Positions 37,369-45,776 of a stretch of DNA of 64,000 nt are shown here, in pieces. Numbering within the stretch: position 1 is the first letter of the stretch; each line of letters begins with the position of its first letter. Position numbers and translations under genes: made by a program. A model generated the notes under the pieces. The model did not search any database and had not been told where the DNA came from. It saw only the letters and a list, made by a program, of their open reading frames with translations. This DNA comes from Anaeromyxobacter paludicola (GTDB lineage Bacteria > Myxococcota > Myxococcia > Myxococcales > Anaeromyxobacteraceae), in the NCBI RefSeq assembly GCF_023169965.1, contig NZ_AP025592.1, positions 4,424,001-4,488,000 of the forward strand. The letters run 5' to 3'.

Positions 37369-38469
37369 ATGAGCCACGAAGGAGCCTCCCACGTCACCCC
37401 CGCCCGCGTCCTCGTGACCGGCGGATCCGGGTTCATCGCCGGGCACTGCATCCTGCAGCTGCTCGAGCAGGGCCATCTCGTCCGCACCACCGTGCGAGCC
37501 CTCGCGAAGGAGGGCGCCGTGCGCGCGGTGCTCGACGAGGCGGGCCTGGTGAACGGTGACCACCTCCGCTTCGCCCCGGCGGACCTCACCCGCGACGATG
37601 GCTGGGACGAGGCCGTGGCCGGCATCGACTTCGTGCTCCACGTGGCCTCCCCGGTCCGGCCCGGGCACGTCGAGGACCCGGACGACCTGATCGTCCCCGC
37701 CCGCGAGGGGACGCTGCGCGTGCTGCGGGCGGCGCGCGACGCGGGCGTGAAGCGGGTGGTGCTCACGTCCGCGTTCCATGCCGTGAGCTGGGGGCATCCG
37801 CACGGCGACCACACCTTCGCCGAGGAGGACTGGACCGTCCTCGACGGCCCCGGGGTCGATGCCTACGGCAGGAGCAAGACCCTCGCCGAGCGCGCGGCGT
37901 GGGACTTCATGGCGAGGGAGGGCGGAACGATGGAGCTCGCCACGATGCTCCCCGTCGCCGTGATGGGGCCGGTCATGGGGAGGGACATCTCCGGCGCGAA
38001 CCACATCGTCGCGATGATGCTGGACGGCAAGATGCCCGGGTTCCCGCGCCTGTTCATCCCGATCGTCGACGTGCGAGACGTGGCCGCCGCGCACGTCCTC
38101 GCGATGAAGGCCGCCGGCGCCGCCGGCGAGCGGTTCCTGCTCTCGAACGGGCCGGCGATCGCGATGAAGGAGATCGGCGCGACCATCCGCGCGGAGCTCG
38201 GCGAGGCGGCGAAGCGCGTGCCGACGCGCGCGATCCCGGATCTCGTGGTGCGGCTCGGCGCGCTCTTCTCCGCGCGGTTCCGGGCGATCGCCCCCGATCT
38301 CGGGTACGCGAAGAGGACCTCGAACGAGAAGGCGCGCCGCGTGCTCGGCTGGACGGCGCGCGACCCGCACGAGGCCGTCGTGGCCGCGGCGGAGAGCATC
38401 GTCGCGCAGCGGGCAGCCCCGGGCCTCGCGCGCCAGGCGGGTCCGCCTGGCGGAGACCGGGGGACGTGA
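37369..38469 (+). CDS. Dihydroflavonol-4-reductase-like SDR
   Basis: A 366-residue extended SDR with VTGGSGFIAGHCILQLL, FVLHVASPV, VVLTSAFHAVSWG, and catalytic YGRSK. This arrangement is typical of dihydroflavonol reductase/cinnamyl-CoA-reductase-like enzymes, which reduce carbonyls using NADPH. It follows the AraC regulator gene with a 52-bp gap and is probably controlled by it. The natural substrate in bacteria is generally unknown. Confidence 0.87.
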   Translation: MSHEGASHVTPARVLVTGGSGFIAGHCILQLLEQGHLVRTTVRALAKEGAVRAVLDEAGLVNGDHLRFAPADLTRDDGWDEAVAGIDFVLHVASPVRPGHVEDPDDLIVPAREGTLRVLRAARDAGVKRVVLTSAFHAVSWGHPHGDHTFAEEDWTVLDGPGVDAYGRSKTLAERAAWDFMAREGGTMELATMLPVAVMGPVMGRDISGANHIVAMMLDGKMPGFPRLFIPIVDVRDVAAAHVLAMKAAGAAGERFLLSNGPAIAMKEIGATIRAELGEAAKRVPTRAIPDLVVRLGALFSARFRAIAPDLGYAKRTSNEKARRVLGWTARDPHEAVVAAAESIVAQRAAPGLARQAGPPGGDRGT

Positions 38470-38474
38470 GCGCT

Positions 38475-38948
38475 TCAGCCGCGCCGCGCCGCCTCGATGG
38501 CGGCGACGTCGATCTTCTTCATCGGCATCATCGCCTCGAAGGCGCGCCGCGCCTCCTCGCCCCCGGCCGCGAGCGCCTCGGTCAGGATCCGCGGCGTGAT
38601 CTGCCAGTAGAGGCCCCACCGGTCCTTGCACCAGCCGCACGCGCTCTCCTCGCCGCCGTTGCCGACGATCGCGTTCCAGTAGCGATCGGTCTCCGCCTGA
38701 TCGTCGGTCGCGATCTGGAACGAGAACGCCTGGTCGTGCTCGAACGCGGGCCCGCCGTTCAGGCCGGCGCAGTGCACCCCGACCAGGGTGAACTCGACCA
38801 CCAGCACGTCGCCCCTCTTGCCGCTCGGGTAGTCGCCAGGCGCGCGGACGATTCGACCCATGGCGCTGTCCGGGAAGGTCTGGGTGTAGAAGCGGGCCGC
38901 GGCCTCGGCGTCCTTGTCGTACCAGAGGAAGATCGTGTTCTGGGCCAT
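38475..38948 (-). CDS. PhnB-like VOC protein
   Basis: A 157-residue protein of the PhnB/3-demethylubiquinone methyltransferase-like VOC group: NTIFLWYDKDAEAAARFY, AFSFQIATDDQAETDRYW, and CGWCKDRWGLYWQITPR. Despite the old family name, these proteins are not known methyltransferases. It is convergent with the reductase gene (5-bp gap) and stands alone. Confidence 0.88.
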   Translation of the reverse strand: MAQNTIFLWYDKDAEAAARFYTQTFPDSAMGRIVRAPGDYPSGKRGDVLVVEFTLVGVHCAGLNGGPAFEHDQAFSFQIATDDQAETDRYWNAIVGNGGEESACGWCKDRWGLYWQITPRILTEALAAGGEEARRAFEAMMPMKKIDVAAIEAARRG

Positions 38949-39083
38949 CGGGTCGTCCTCCGTTTCGGCGTGAAGCAGGGGATACCAGACGATGAGGTGC
39001 TAGCCGTGGCGACCGCCCGGCGCACCAGGAAGCGTCCGGCGCCCGCCAGCCGGGGCGCTGCGAGAGGACGGCCGGGGGGCACG

Positions 39084-40013
39084 TCACAGGTCGAGCTGTA
39101 CGCCGGCGGAAGTAGAGAGCTGCGGGCGCTGGTCGCCATCCAGCCGGGACGCGATGGGCGCCGCGGCGCGCAGCCGGAGCGACGCGCGGTCCGTGATGCG
39201 CACGGACGCGCTCACGATCCCGGAGAGGAGCACCCCACCGCTGTTCTCCACGGCGACGCCATCCTGCCGGTCCGCGCTCGCCCACCGCACGTCGAGGCCC
39301 CCGCCCAACGAGAAGCGCTCGCCGACGCGGCGCTGGACCTCGGCGCCGGCGAGGAGGCCGCGTGCGTACTGGTAGCCGTGTGCGTTCACGGTGCGGACGC
39401 GTGCGCTCGCGGACGCGACGAGCTCCCACGGATCCTGCTGGAGTCGGTAGAGCGCGCCCAGGTACGGCCCGTACCCGCCGGTGCCGAGCTGCGCGTGCTC
39501 GTCGAGCCGCACGCCGCCTCGGCGGAGGTCACTCTCGCCGGTGGGCAGGCTCGTGCCAGCGGACAGCGCGAGCGCCTGGGCGCGCGGCACGCCCCAGAGC
39601 GTCGGGTGGGGGACGAAGTCAACCCGGCGCCAGACCGCGACGCGGACGCCCGCCTCGAGGTCGCCCAGGCCGGTCGCGTGGGACGAGACGTTCTCGGCGT
39701 TCCACTCCCGCGAGGCGAACGGCACGGCGAGGACGACGTTCACGCGGTCGAGCAGGCCGTAGCTCGCGGTGAGGCGGAGCGTGCGCTGCCGGACCTCCTC
39801 CAGGTGCCCCATCCCGGCCATCGCGGCGCGTGAGGAGAGCGTCTCCACGTCGAGGCCGACGCGGAGATCGCCTCCGCGGGCGGAGGCGTCGGAGATCGCG
39901 ACGAGCGGGTCCTCGAACACGCAGCAGGATGCGGCGGCGCGCGCGGCCGAGCATGCCACGAGGAAGGCGAGGAGGACGCGCGCCGCCCGGTGGCCGGCGC
40001 GAGCGGAGCGCAT
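39084..40013 (-). CDS. Outer-membrane beta-barrel-like protein
   Basis: A 309-residue exported protein. ATG 40013 gives a signal peptide ending near ARAAAS, followed by CCVFEDP. The body alternates polar and hydrophobic strands (LRLTASYGLLDRVNVVLAVPF, ALALSAGTSLPTGESDLR, FSLGGGLDVRW, ASVRITDRASLRLRAAAPI in shorter blocks), as in transporter-type barrels that report uptake of organic compounds. It starts 2 bp after the ABC substrate-binding gene, making it the last gene of the ABC operon. Inference: an outer-membrane channel for the imported ligand. Confidence 0.75.
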   Translation of the reverse strand: MRSARAGHRAARVLLAFLVACSAARAAASCCVFEDPLVAISDASARGGDLRVGLDVETLSSRAAMAGMGHLEEVRQRTLRLTASYGLLDRVNVVLAVPFASREWNAENVSSHATGLGDLEAGVRVAVWRRVDFVPHPTLWGVPRAQALALSAGTSLPTGESDLRRGGVRLDEHAQLGTGGYGPYLGALYRLQQDPWELVASASARVRTVNAHGYQYARGLLAGAEVQRRVGERFSLGGGLDVRWASADRQDGVAVENSGGVLLSGIVSASVRITDRASLRLRAAAPIASRLDGDQRPQLSTSAGVQLDL

Positions 40014-40015
40014 GG

Positions 40016-40963
40016 TCAGCGCCGCGCGGCGACCGCGTACGGATTGTACGCGTTCGTGTAGACGTCCTTCGCCTGGATCTGGCCCCGCTTCAGCTTGCCC
40101 TCGCGGACGAGGAGGTCGATCCACCACTGCACCTGCGCGTCGCCCGGGACGAGGCCGTGCTCGTAGTACTCCCAGCTCCCGGCGTAGCGCGGATCGAGGC
40201 CGCGGCGCTTCGCGAAGATCTGGCCCGCCTCGTCGTGGTGGGCATTCGTCCAGTCCGCGGCGCGCACCAGCACCTTCACGAACTTGCGGACGATGTCGGG
40301 GTGCGCGGCGAGGAACTTCTCGTTCGTGAAGTACGGCAGCATCCCCGAGAGCCCGTCATCGACGACGGAGTCGTTGAAGAGCTCGCGCGCCTCGCCGGTC
40401 TTCGTGACCTTCTCGTAGAAGGGCGAGTGCACGACGCTCACGTCGATGAGCTTCTGCTTCAGCGCCTGCTCCTGGTTCGGATCCGGGATCACGACGAACT
40501 GCACGTCTCGATCGAGGCCGTTCCGGCGGAGGTGCTCCTTCAGCACGTACTCGGAGCACGCGCCGAAGCTGTTGATGGCGATCTTCTTCCCCTTGAAGTC
40601 CTTCACCGAGCGGATCGGGCTGTCCGGGAGCGCGAGGTACTTCATGTGCGGCCGCTCCGGCGTGGTCCGCGCGCCGGCGGCGACGATCTTCAGCTTCGCG
40701 CCGCCCGCGTTCGCGGTGAGGACGAGCGGCGTGTGCCGGTTCGCGAAGTCCACCGAGCCGGCGGCGACCGCCGGGACGAGCTGGGCGGCGGGGACCTCGC
40801 CGACCCACTGGATCTCGAGCCCCTCCTCCTTGAACCAGCCCTTCTCGTCGGCGACGTAGACCGGGTCGAACCACTGGATGTTGGGGTACTTCACCTTGAA
40901 CGTCTCCGCGGCGGCGAGCGACGGGCCGGCGGCGAGCAGGACGAGCGCGAGCAGCTTGTTCAC
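40016..40963 (-). CDS. ABC transporter substrate-binding protein (NMT1/SsuA/TauA-like)
   Basis: A 315-residue periplasmic binding protein with a signal peptide (cleavage near LAAAE) and the NMT1/SsuA fold: PVYVADEKGWFKEEGLEIQWV, NRHTPLVLTANAGG, VKDFKGKKIAINSFG. Relatives bind aliphatic sulfonates, taurine, nitrate or thiamine precursors. It is separated from the upstream permease gene by two strong hairpins, as is common where the binding protein is needed in excess. The ligand cannot be read from the sequence. Confidence 0.88.
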   Translation of the reverse strand: MNKLLALVLLAAGPSLAAAETFKVKYPNIQWFDPVYVADEKGWFKEEGLEIQWVGEVPAAQLVPAVAAGSVDFANRHTPLVLTANAGGAKLKIVAAGARTTPERPHMKYLALPDSPIRSVKDFKGKKIAINSFGACSEYVLKEHLRRNGLDRDVQFVVIPDPNQEQALKQKLIDVSVVHSPFYEKVTKTGEARELFNDSVVDDGLSGMLPYFTNEKFLAAHPDIVRKFVKVLVRAADWTNAHHDEAGQIFAKRRGLDPRYAGSWEYYEHGLVPGDAQVQWWIDLLVREGKLKRGQIQAKDVYTNAYNPYAVAARR

Positions 40964-40981
40964 GATCCCTCCAGTCTTGTG

Positions 40982-41026
40982 GCGCCTCGGCGGAGGCGCG
41001 TCGAGGCCCGGCGTCGCGCGCCGGGC
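40982..41026 (-). promoter_or_regulatory. Two intercistronic hairpins before the binding-protein gene
   Basis: GCGCCTC/GAGGCGC (40982-40999, loop 4) and GCCCGGCG/CGCCGGGC (41006-41026, loop 5) are perfect stems in the 66-bp gap between permease and binding-protein genes. Without a T-run they more likely stabilise the 5' end of the downstream message or partially terminate than fully stop transcription. Confidence 0.55.
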
Positions 41027-41029
41027 GTG

Positions 41030-41785
41030 TCAGCTCCCGGCGGCGTCGCGCCAGGACGTGGTGTGACGCTCGGCGACCCGGAGCAGGCCGTTCACCGCGA
41101 GCCCGAACGTGGCGAGCGCGACGATGGCGGCGTACATCCGCGGGATCGCGAACGTCTCCTGCGAGTTCAGGACCAGGAAGCCCAGGCCGGCGTTGGCGCC
41201 GATCATCTCGGCCGCCACGAGCACCATGAACGCGTATGCCGCGCCGAGCCGGACCCCGGTGAAGATGGACGGCGCCGCCGCCGGCAGGATGACCTTGCGG
41301 AAGAGGCTCCAGCCACGGGCGCTCATCGAGCGCGCGGACTTCACCAGCACCGGATCGACGCCCTTCACGCCGGCGACGGTGTTCAGCAGCACCGGCCAGA
41401 TCGAGGCCCAGAAGATGATGACGACCTTCGAGAGCTCGCCGATGCCGAAGAAGAGGATGAACACCGGGAAGAGCGCGATCGCCGACACCTGGCGCCCGGC
41501 CTGCAAGGGGCCGTCGAAGGCGTGCTCGAACGTGCGGGACGAGCCGAGCGCGAGGCCCACCGGCACGCCGAGGGCGATCGCGGCGGCGAGCCCGGCGGCG
41601 ATGCGGCGAAGGCTCACGGCGGCGTGCCGGGCGAGCTCGCCGCTCGTCGCGAGGTCACGGAGGACCGCGAGCACCTCGGACGCCGGCGTGAGGAAGCTCG
41701 GGTTCACGATCCCGAGACGGGGGAGCGCCTCCCACAGGGCGAGGACCGCGAGCGCGGCGGACAGGCGGAGGGCGAGCGTCCTCAC
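41030..41785 (-). CDS. ABC transporter permease (SsuC/TauC-like)
   Basis: A 251-residue membrane protein with about six TM segments and the EAA-type loop around SARSMSARGWSLFRKVILPAAAPSIFTGVRLG. GTG 41785 overlaps the ATPase stop (GTGA), indicating coupled translation. It forms the channel of the importer with the binding protein and ATPase on either side. Confidence 0.9.
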   Translation of the reverse strand: MRTLALRLSAALAVLALWEALPRLGIVNPSFLTPASEVLAVLRDLATSGELARHAAVSLRRIAAGLAAAIALGVPVGLALGSSRTFEHAFDGPLQAGRQVSAIALFPVFILFFGIGELSKVVIIFWASIWPVLLNTVAGVKGVDPVLVKSARSMSARGWSLFRKVILPAAAPSIFTGVRLGAAYAFMVLVAAEMIGANAGLGFLVLNSQETFAIPRMYAAIVALATFGLAVNGLLRVAERHTTSWRDAAGS

Positions 41786-42636
41786 GCGAGCCCCCGGCGC
41801 AGGACCCGGTGAAGCGCGCCCAGGATGCCCGGGCGAACGTCGCCCGGCGCGGGCGCGCCCGGGTGGGCGCGCTGCTCCTGGCTCGCGCGGCGCACCTCGT
41901 CGGACAGGCTCACCCAGAGCCGGTGGCGTATCGCGGCGAACTCGGGCGTCCCGCGCACGTCGCGCCCGGCCCGGTCTGGCGGCAGGTCCACGGGGACTAT
42001 CTCCTTGATGCGCCCGGGCCGGGCGGTGAACACCGCGACCCGCTGCGCGAGGAAGACCGCCTCCTCGATGGCGTGCGTCACGAAGACGATCGTCTTGCCT
42101 GTGCGCTCCCAGATCCCGAGGAGCTCGGCCTGGAGCGTCTCGCGCGTCTGCGCGTCGAGGGCCGCGAACGGCTCGTCGAGGAGCAGCACGTCCGGGTCGC
42201 ACGCGAGCGCGCGGGCGATGGCGACGCGCTGCTTCATGCCGCCAGAGAGCTGCGCCGGGTAGCGCTCCGCGAACTCCTCGAGGCCGACGAGCGCGAGGTG
42301 CTCCCGGGCGCGCTGCGCGCGGTCGCGGGCCGGTACGCCGCGGACCTCGAGGCCGAAGGCCACGTTGTCGAGCACCGTGCGCCAGGGGAAGAGGGCGTAG
42401 TCCTGGAAGACGATCGCGCGCTCGAGGCCGGGGCCTTCCACCCGCGCGCCGCTCACCGCGATCGTGCCGTTCACCGGGACGAGCCCGGCGATCGCGTGGA
42501 GGAGCGTCGATTTCCCGCAGCCGCTCGGGCCGAGGAGCGCGAGGAACTCGCCCTTCGCGACCTGGAGATCCACGCGGTCGAGCGCGAGGACGAGGCCGCC
42601 GGAGTACCGCTTCGATGCGTGGGAGATCCGGATCAT
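41782..42636 (-). CDS. ABC transporter ATP-binding protein (SsuB/TauB-like)
   Basis: A 284-residue ATPase with Walker A GPSGCGKST, Q-loop VFQDYALFPW, signature LSGGMKQR, Walker B LLLDEPFAALD and switch His in THAIEEA. The C-terminal 40 residues (HPGAPAPGDVRPGIL...) extend beyond the typical SsuB/TauB end. It starts 11 bp after the Fe-S protein gene and overlaps the permease gene, so importer and Fe-S protein are one operon. Confidence 0.93.
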   Translation of the reverse strand: MIRISHASKRYSGGLVLALDRVDLQVAKGEFLALLGPSGCGKSTLLHAIAGLVPVNGTIAVSGARVEGPGLERAIVFQDYALFPWRTVLDNVAFGLEVRGVPARDRAQRAREHLALVGLEEFAERYPAQLSGGMKQRVAIARALACDPDVLLLDEPFAALDAQTRETLQAELLGIWERTGKTIVFVTHAIEEAVFLAQRVAVFTARPGRIKEIVPVDLPPDRAGRDVRGTPEFAAIRHRLWVSLSDEVRRASQEQRAHPGAPAPGDVRPGILGALHRVLRRGLA

Positions 42637-42647
42637 TCGCGCGGTCC

Positions 42648-43562
42648 TCAGGAGAGGCAGTCGCCGAGCGAGCCGTGGCGCCGGAGGTGGACGAGGCCGG
42701 CGTAGCGCGGATCGCCCGGGTCGGCGGCGAGCGCGGCCCTCTCGCCCAGGTAGTCCTTCGTCTTCAGGCCGCCGAAGACGGCGCGGTCGCGGCCGATCGG
42801 GCAGACCTTGATGCACACGCCGCACGGCCAGCGCTTCTCGTCGCGCAGGACGATGTGGTGACGCGTGCAGGCGTCCTTGTCGAGCTCGGCGAGGAGCGCG
42901 TCCTTGCGCGGTGCGAGCGCGCTGGCGGGGCAGAGCCGGACGCAGACGCCGCAGCCGTTGCAGACGTCCTCGTCGAGAAGCGGGTCACCCGGCAGCGCGA
43001 CGTCGGTGAAGACGGAGGCGAGCCGGAGGCGCGGGCCGTACTCCGGCGTGACGAGGTTGTGCGAGACGCCGAGCGTGCCGAGCCCCGCGTACTTCCCGGC
43101 CATCACGTGGCTGAACGCGCCGAACCGCTCCTTCAGCAGCGCCTCAAGGCTGCCGTAGCCATCGCGCGCGAGGTTCACCGCGCCGTGGCCGCGGTCGAGC
43201 AGCCACACCGAGAGGCGGTAGGCGAGATCGTCGAGCAGCCGGTTCACCGTGTCGTAGAGCTCCTGGTGGTGAATCGACGGTGTCGAGTCCACGAGCGGCA
43301 GGAGCATCGGCGCGCCGAACGTCACGACAGTGCGGGCGCGCGGCCAGATCGCGTCGGGACGGTAGGGCGGAGGGACCTCGCCGGCGTCGGCCCAGCGCGT
43401 CACGGGGGCGAAGCCGATCACGCTCGCGCCGTGAGCGCGAGCGTAGGCCGAGAGCTCCGCCTTCAGCGCGGCGGCGGGGTCGGGTCGCGGTCGGCGACGG
43501 CGAACGGTCGGGCGGGACGCCGCGGCGCGGCGCCCGGTGCCAGGGCGAGCAGTGGAGGGCAT
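42648..43562 (-). CDS. QueG-like/reductive-dehalogenase-like 4Fe-4S protein
   Basis: A 304-residue protein. An N-terminal part of the type found in epoxyqueuosine reductase and related corrinoid reductases (VIGFAPVTRWADAG, LGTLGVSHNLVTPEYGPR) precedes two cluster motifs, CNGCGVCVRLCP and CGVCIKVCP. It lacks the HEAT-repeat end of true QueG and any TAT signal. As first gene of the ABC importer operon it probably reduces or activates the imported compound; a corrinoid partner is plausible but not visible. A perfect palindrome ends 20 bp upstream of its start. Confidence 0.8.
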   Translation of the reverse strand: MPSTARPGTGRRAAASRPTVRRRRPRPDPAAALKAELSAYARAHGASVIGFAPVTRWADAGEVPPPYRPDAIWPRARTVVTFGAPMLLPLVDSTPSIHHQELYDTVNRLLDDLAYRLSVWLLDRGHGAVNLARDGYGSLEALLKERFGAFSHVMAGKYAGLGTLGVSHNLVTPEYGPRLRLASVFTDVALPGDPLLDEDVCNGCGVCVRLCPASALAPRKDALLAELDKDACTRHHIVLRDEKRWPCGVCIKVCPIGRDRAVFGGLKTKDYLGERAALAADPGDPRYAGLVHLRRHGSLGDCLS

Positions 43563-43581
43563 GTTCGAGAAACATCCTGCA

Positions 43582-43601
43582 TGACGGACGAACGTCCGTC
43601 A
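43582..43601. promoter_or_regulatory. Perfect 20-bp palindromic operator
   Basis: TGACGGACGAACGTCCGTCA has 9-bp perfect arms around AA and resembles TetR-family operators. It ends 20 bp upstream of the Fe-S protein start codon, beside a possible TATTGA -10 on the minus strand. No TetR gene adjoins it, so the regulator would be encoded elsewhere. Confidence 0.75.
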
Positions 43602-43738
43602 ATACAGATGGTCGTTTGGAATTAAAGGTCGCGGTCTGGCGGGCTATTGAGGACGGGTGTGACGGCTGTCCGGTAAGCCGGCATGGTGTCCGCGAAAGCA
43701 GATCATCTGCCGGAGGCCGCGCATTCCAGTCCCGTGGC

Positions 43739-43768
43739 TTGACGGACGTCCGTTATAACGGATATGCA
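43739..43768 (+). promoter_or_regulatory. Possible sigma-70 promoter overlapping a palindrome
   Basis: TTGACG (43739) and TATGCA (43763) are 18 bp apart and point to the DUF2325 gene. The spacer contains palindromes ACGGACGTCCGT (43742-43753) and CGTTATAACG. The first shares its core with the operator at 43582, suggesting one regulator controls both directions. Confidence 0.5.
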
Positions 43769-43872
43769 TCCGATGGTCGCGGGACGTGCATGTCCCTGGG
43801 GCTGGAGGTGGGCGCCTCCCCTTGCACCGAGTGACCGGCGCCCGGGGCTTTCTGGACGGCGAGAGGCGAGCG

Positions 43873-44196
43873 ATGCGGATCGGGATCGTTGGCGGACTAC
43901 AGCGCGCAGAGCGCCACCTCGCTCGGGCCGCCGCCGCGCGCGGGCACGAGCTCGAGTTCCACGACGGGCTCGTCCACGGCCGCCGCCGGGCGGCGCTGGC
44001 ATCCCTCGTCGATCGTTGCGACGCGGTGGTGGTCGTCACGGACGTGAACAGTCACGCCGCCGTCGGGCTCGCGCGGCGCTGGCTTCGCGCGCGCGGACGC
44101 GCCCCCGCGCTGCTCGCCCGCCGCTGCGGCCCGGATCGGCTCCTCTCGCTGCTCGCGTCCCTCGACTCGCGAGAGCGGATGGCGAGCGCGCCTTGA
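43873..44196 (+). CDS. DUF2325 domain protein
   Basis: A 107-residue protein: MRIGIVGGLQRAERHLARAA opening strand-helix, HDGLVHGRRRAALASLV, then CDAVVVVTDVNSHAAVGLAR, matching DUF2325 (a small Rossmann-like domain). Family function is unknown. It lies divergent from the Fe-S/ABC operon and shares its operator sequence, so it may be part of the same regulon. Confidence 0.78.
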   Translation: MRIGIVGGLQRAERHLARAAAARGHELEFHDGLVHGRRRAALASLVDRCDAVVVVTDVNSHAAVGLARRWLRARGRAPALLARRCGPDRLLSLLASLDSRERMASAP

Positions 44197-44318
44197 AGAT
44201 CCTCCTCGTCGACGACGCGGGCATGCTCGCGGCGGCCGTGAGCGCGCTGCGGATGGCGGTTGAAAGGCGCCGAGCCACCGGGGACCGCTCCTGGGCCGGC
44301 GCGCGAGCTCCGCAGTAG
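44193..44318 (+). pseudogene. Possible truncated response-regulator receiver
   Basis: From TTG 44193 (overlapping the DUF2325 stop) the frame reads KILLVDDAGMLAAAVSALR, which looks like the first strand and acidic pair of a receiver domain, then degenerates and stops after about 41 codons. The phosphoacceptor region is absent. Most likely a gene remnant; it may not be translated. Confidence 0.3.
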
Positions 44319-44335
44319 CTGGCGTGCTGGCGACG

Positions 44336-45145
44336 TCATCCCAGGAGCGCGGCCCGCATCGAGAGCGAGCCCCAGTCGAACCCCTCGATGGGGAAGCGCA
44401 CCGCGTCGGTCTCCGCGCTCGCCCCGGCGACGTAGAGCAGGGGCAGGAAGTGGTCGGGGGTCGGCGCCGACATCCGCCCCTCGTCCGTGTCGAGGAGGCG
44501 GACGAGGGCGTCGCCGTCGAGGCGCGACAGCGCGGAGGCGATCTCCTCGTCGAACGTGCGGGCCCACTCCGGCGTGGCCGTCTCGCCTCGAGCGTGCGCC
44601 GTGAACGCGTGCCGCAGGTTGTGGACGATGTTCCCGCTGCCGAGCACGAGCACGCCCTCGTCGCGAAGCGGCGCGAGCGCGCGGCCGAGGGCGAGATGCT
44701 CCGCCGGTTCGAGGCGCGCGTCGATGCTGAGCTGGACCACCGGGACGTCGGCCGCCGGCCGGAGATGCACGAGCACGCTCCACGTGCCGTGGTCGAGCCC
44801 CCAGCCCGTGGTGAGCGAGGCTCCGCGCCCGGCGAGGAGGGCCGCCGCGCGCCTCGCGAGCGCGACGTCGCCGGGAGCCGGATACTGGACCTGGTACAAC
44901 GGCTCCGGGAAGCCGCCGAAGTCGTGGATCGTCTCGGGCCGCTCGCCGGCGGTCGTGAAGGTGCCCTCGACGTACCAGTGGGCGGACACCGCGAGGATGG
45001 CCTTCGGCCGCGGCAGCTCCTTCGCGAGCGCGCGGAAGCGCCGGCTCCAGACGTTGTCCTCGATCGCGTTCATCGGCGAGCCGTGTCCGATGAACAGGAC
45101 GGGCATGCGCGCCGGTTCCCCGGGCCTGGTCGAGCGATCCGACAT
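44336..45145 (-). CDS. Extradiol ring-cleavage dioxygenase, YgiD (DODA)-type
   Basis: A 269-residue class III extradiol dioxygenase-like protein with metal-ligand blocks FIGHGSPMNAI, SAHWYV, LDHGTWSVL and LGSGNIVHNL. E. coli YgiD cleaves 4,5-DOPA. The gene is last in the YceI-hemerythrin-SnoaL row, 46 bp after the SnoaL-like gene, and so may belong to the sigma-54 operon driven by the DmpR-like regulator. An aromatic-substrate role would fit that regulator. Confidence 0.88.
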   Translation of the reverse strand: MSDRSTRPGEPARMPVLFIGHGSPMNAIEDNVWSRRFRALAKELPRPKAILAVSAHWYVEGTFTTAGERPETIHDFGGFPEPLYQVQYPAPGDVALARRAAALLAGRGASLTTGWGLDHGTWSVLVHLRPAADVPVVQLSIDARLEPAEHLALGRALAPLRDEGVLVLGSGNIVHNLRHAFTAHARGETATPEWARTFDEEIASALSRLDGDALVRLLDTDEGRMSAPTPDHFLPLLYVAGASAETDAVRFPIEGFDWGSLSMRAALLG

Positions 45146-45191
45146 GTTCGTCCTCCTGCTACGCGAAGGTGGTGCCGCGGCCGATCCGCTG

Positions 45192-45776
45192 CTACTGGGC
45201 CAGGCCGATCTGCTTCATGAACTCCCCGTTGTCCCAGAACAGGTACTCCTCGAACATGATCCCATCCTTGTTCCAGTGGCCGATGGTCGCCATCGGGATG
45301 CGGTAGGCCTTGCCCGTAGGCGGGATGGTCTTCCCGTCGGCGAGGACCATCGGCTTCGTGAAGGTCCCCTCGAGCCAGCCGGTGACGGCCGTCCACTCGC
45401 CGTCCTGGGTGCCGAAGCGCACCGGGTGCTCCTTGATCCGGTTGTCCGGGGCGAAGGTCCACATGTACTTCAGGTCCTCGATGTGCTTCTCGATGCCCTT
45501 GGTCGTGTGACCGTCGGGCCAGTGCACGACCACGTCCTTGGTGTGGCTCCTGTGCAGGTCCTGCCACTGCTGGCCGGTGTAGACGCGGAAGTCGAGGTCG
45601 TCGAAGTTCGCGAGGTTCTTCGCGAGCACGGCGGGGACTCCCTTCGGCTTCGGGGTGGGCTCCCCGACGTTGGTGCCGGGCCACTTGTTCTCCGCGGCGC
45701 GCGCGGGCGCCGCTGCGAGGAGCGCGCCGAGGAGGGCCGCGCCGGTGACGAGCGTGAGGCGGTTCAGCTGGTTCAT
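45192..45776 (-). CDS. Exported SnoaL/NTF2-like protein
   Basis: A 194-residue protein with a signal peptide (cleavage near APARAAE) and an NTF2-like/SnoaL cone fold: LHRSHTKDVVVHWPDG, GWLEGTFTKPM, GHWNKDGIMFEEYLFWDN. Members include polyketide cyclases and many uncharacterised ester cyclases. Its ATG overlaps the hemerythrin stop by 4 bp. Confidence 0.82.
   Translation of the reverse strand: MNQLNRLTLVTGAALLGALLAAAPARAAENKWPGTNVGEPTPKPKGVPAVLAKNLANFDDLDFRVYTGQQWQDLHRSHTKDVVVHWPDGHTTKGIEKHIEDLKYMWTFAPDNRIKEHPVRFGTQDGEWTAVTGWLEGTFTKPMVLADGKTIPPTGKAYRIPMATIGHWNKDGIMFEEYLFWDNGEFMKQIGLAQ

Larger units (their letters stand above)
43563..43872. promoter_or_regulatory. 310-bp divergent regulatory region
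   Basis: The region between the Fe-S/ABC operon (left) and the DUF2325 gene (right) contains no gene. It holds two palindromes built on ACGGACGTCCGT-like sequence (see entries at 43582 and 43739). Its AT content is higher than in neighbouring coding DNA near 43605-43640. Confidence 0.6.
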
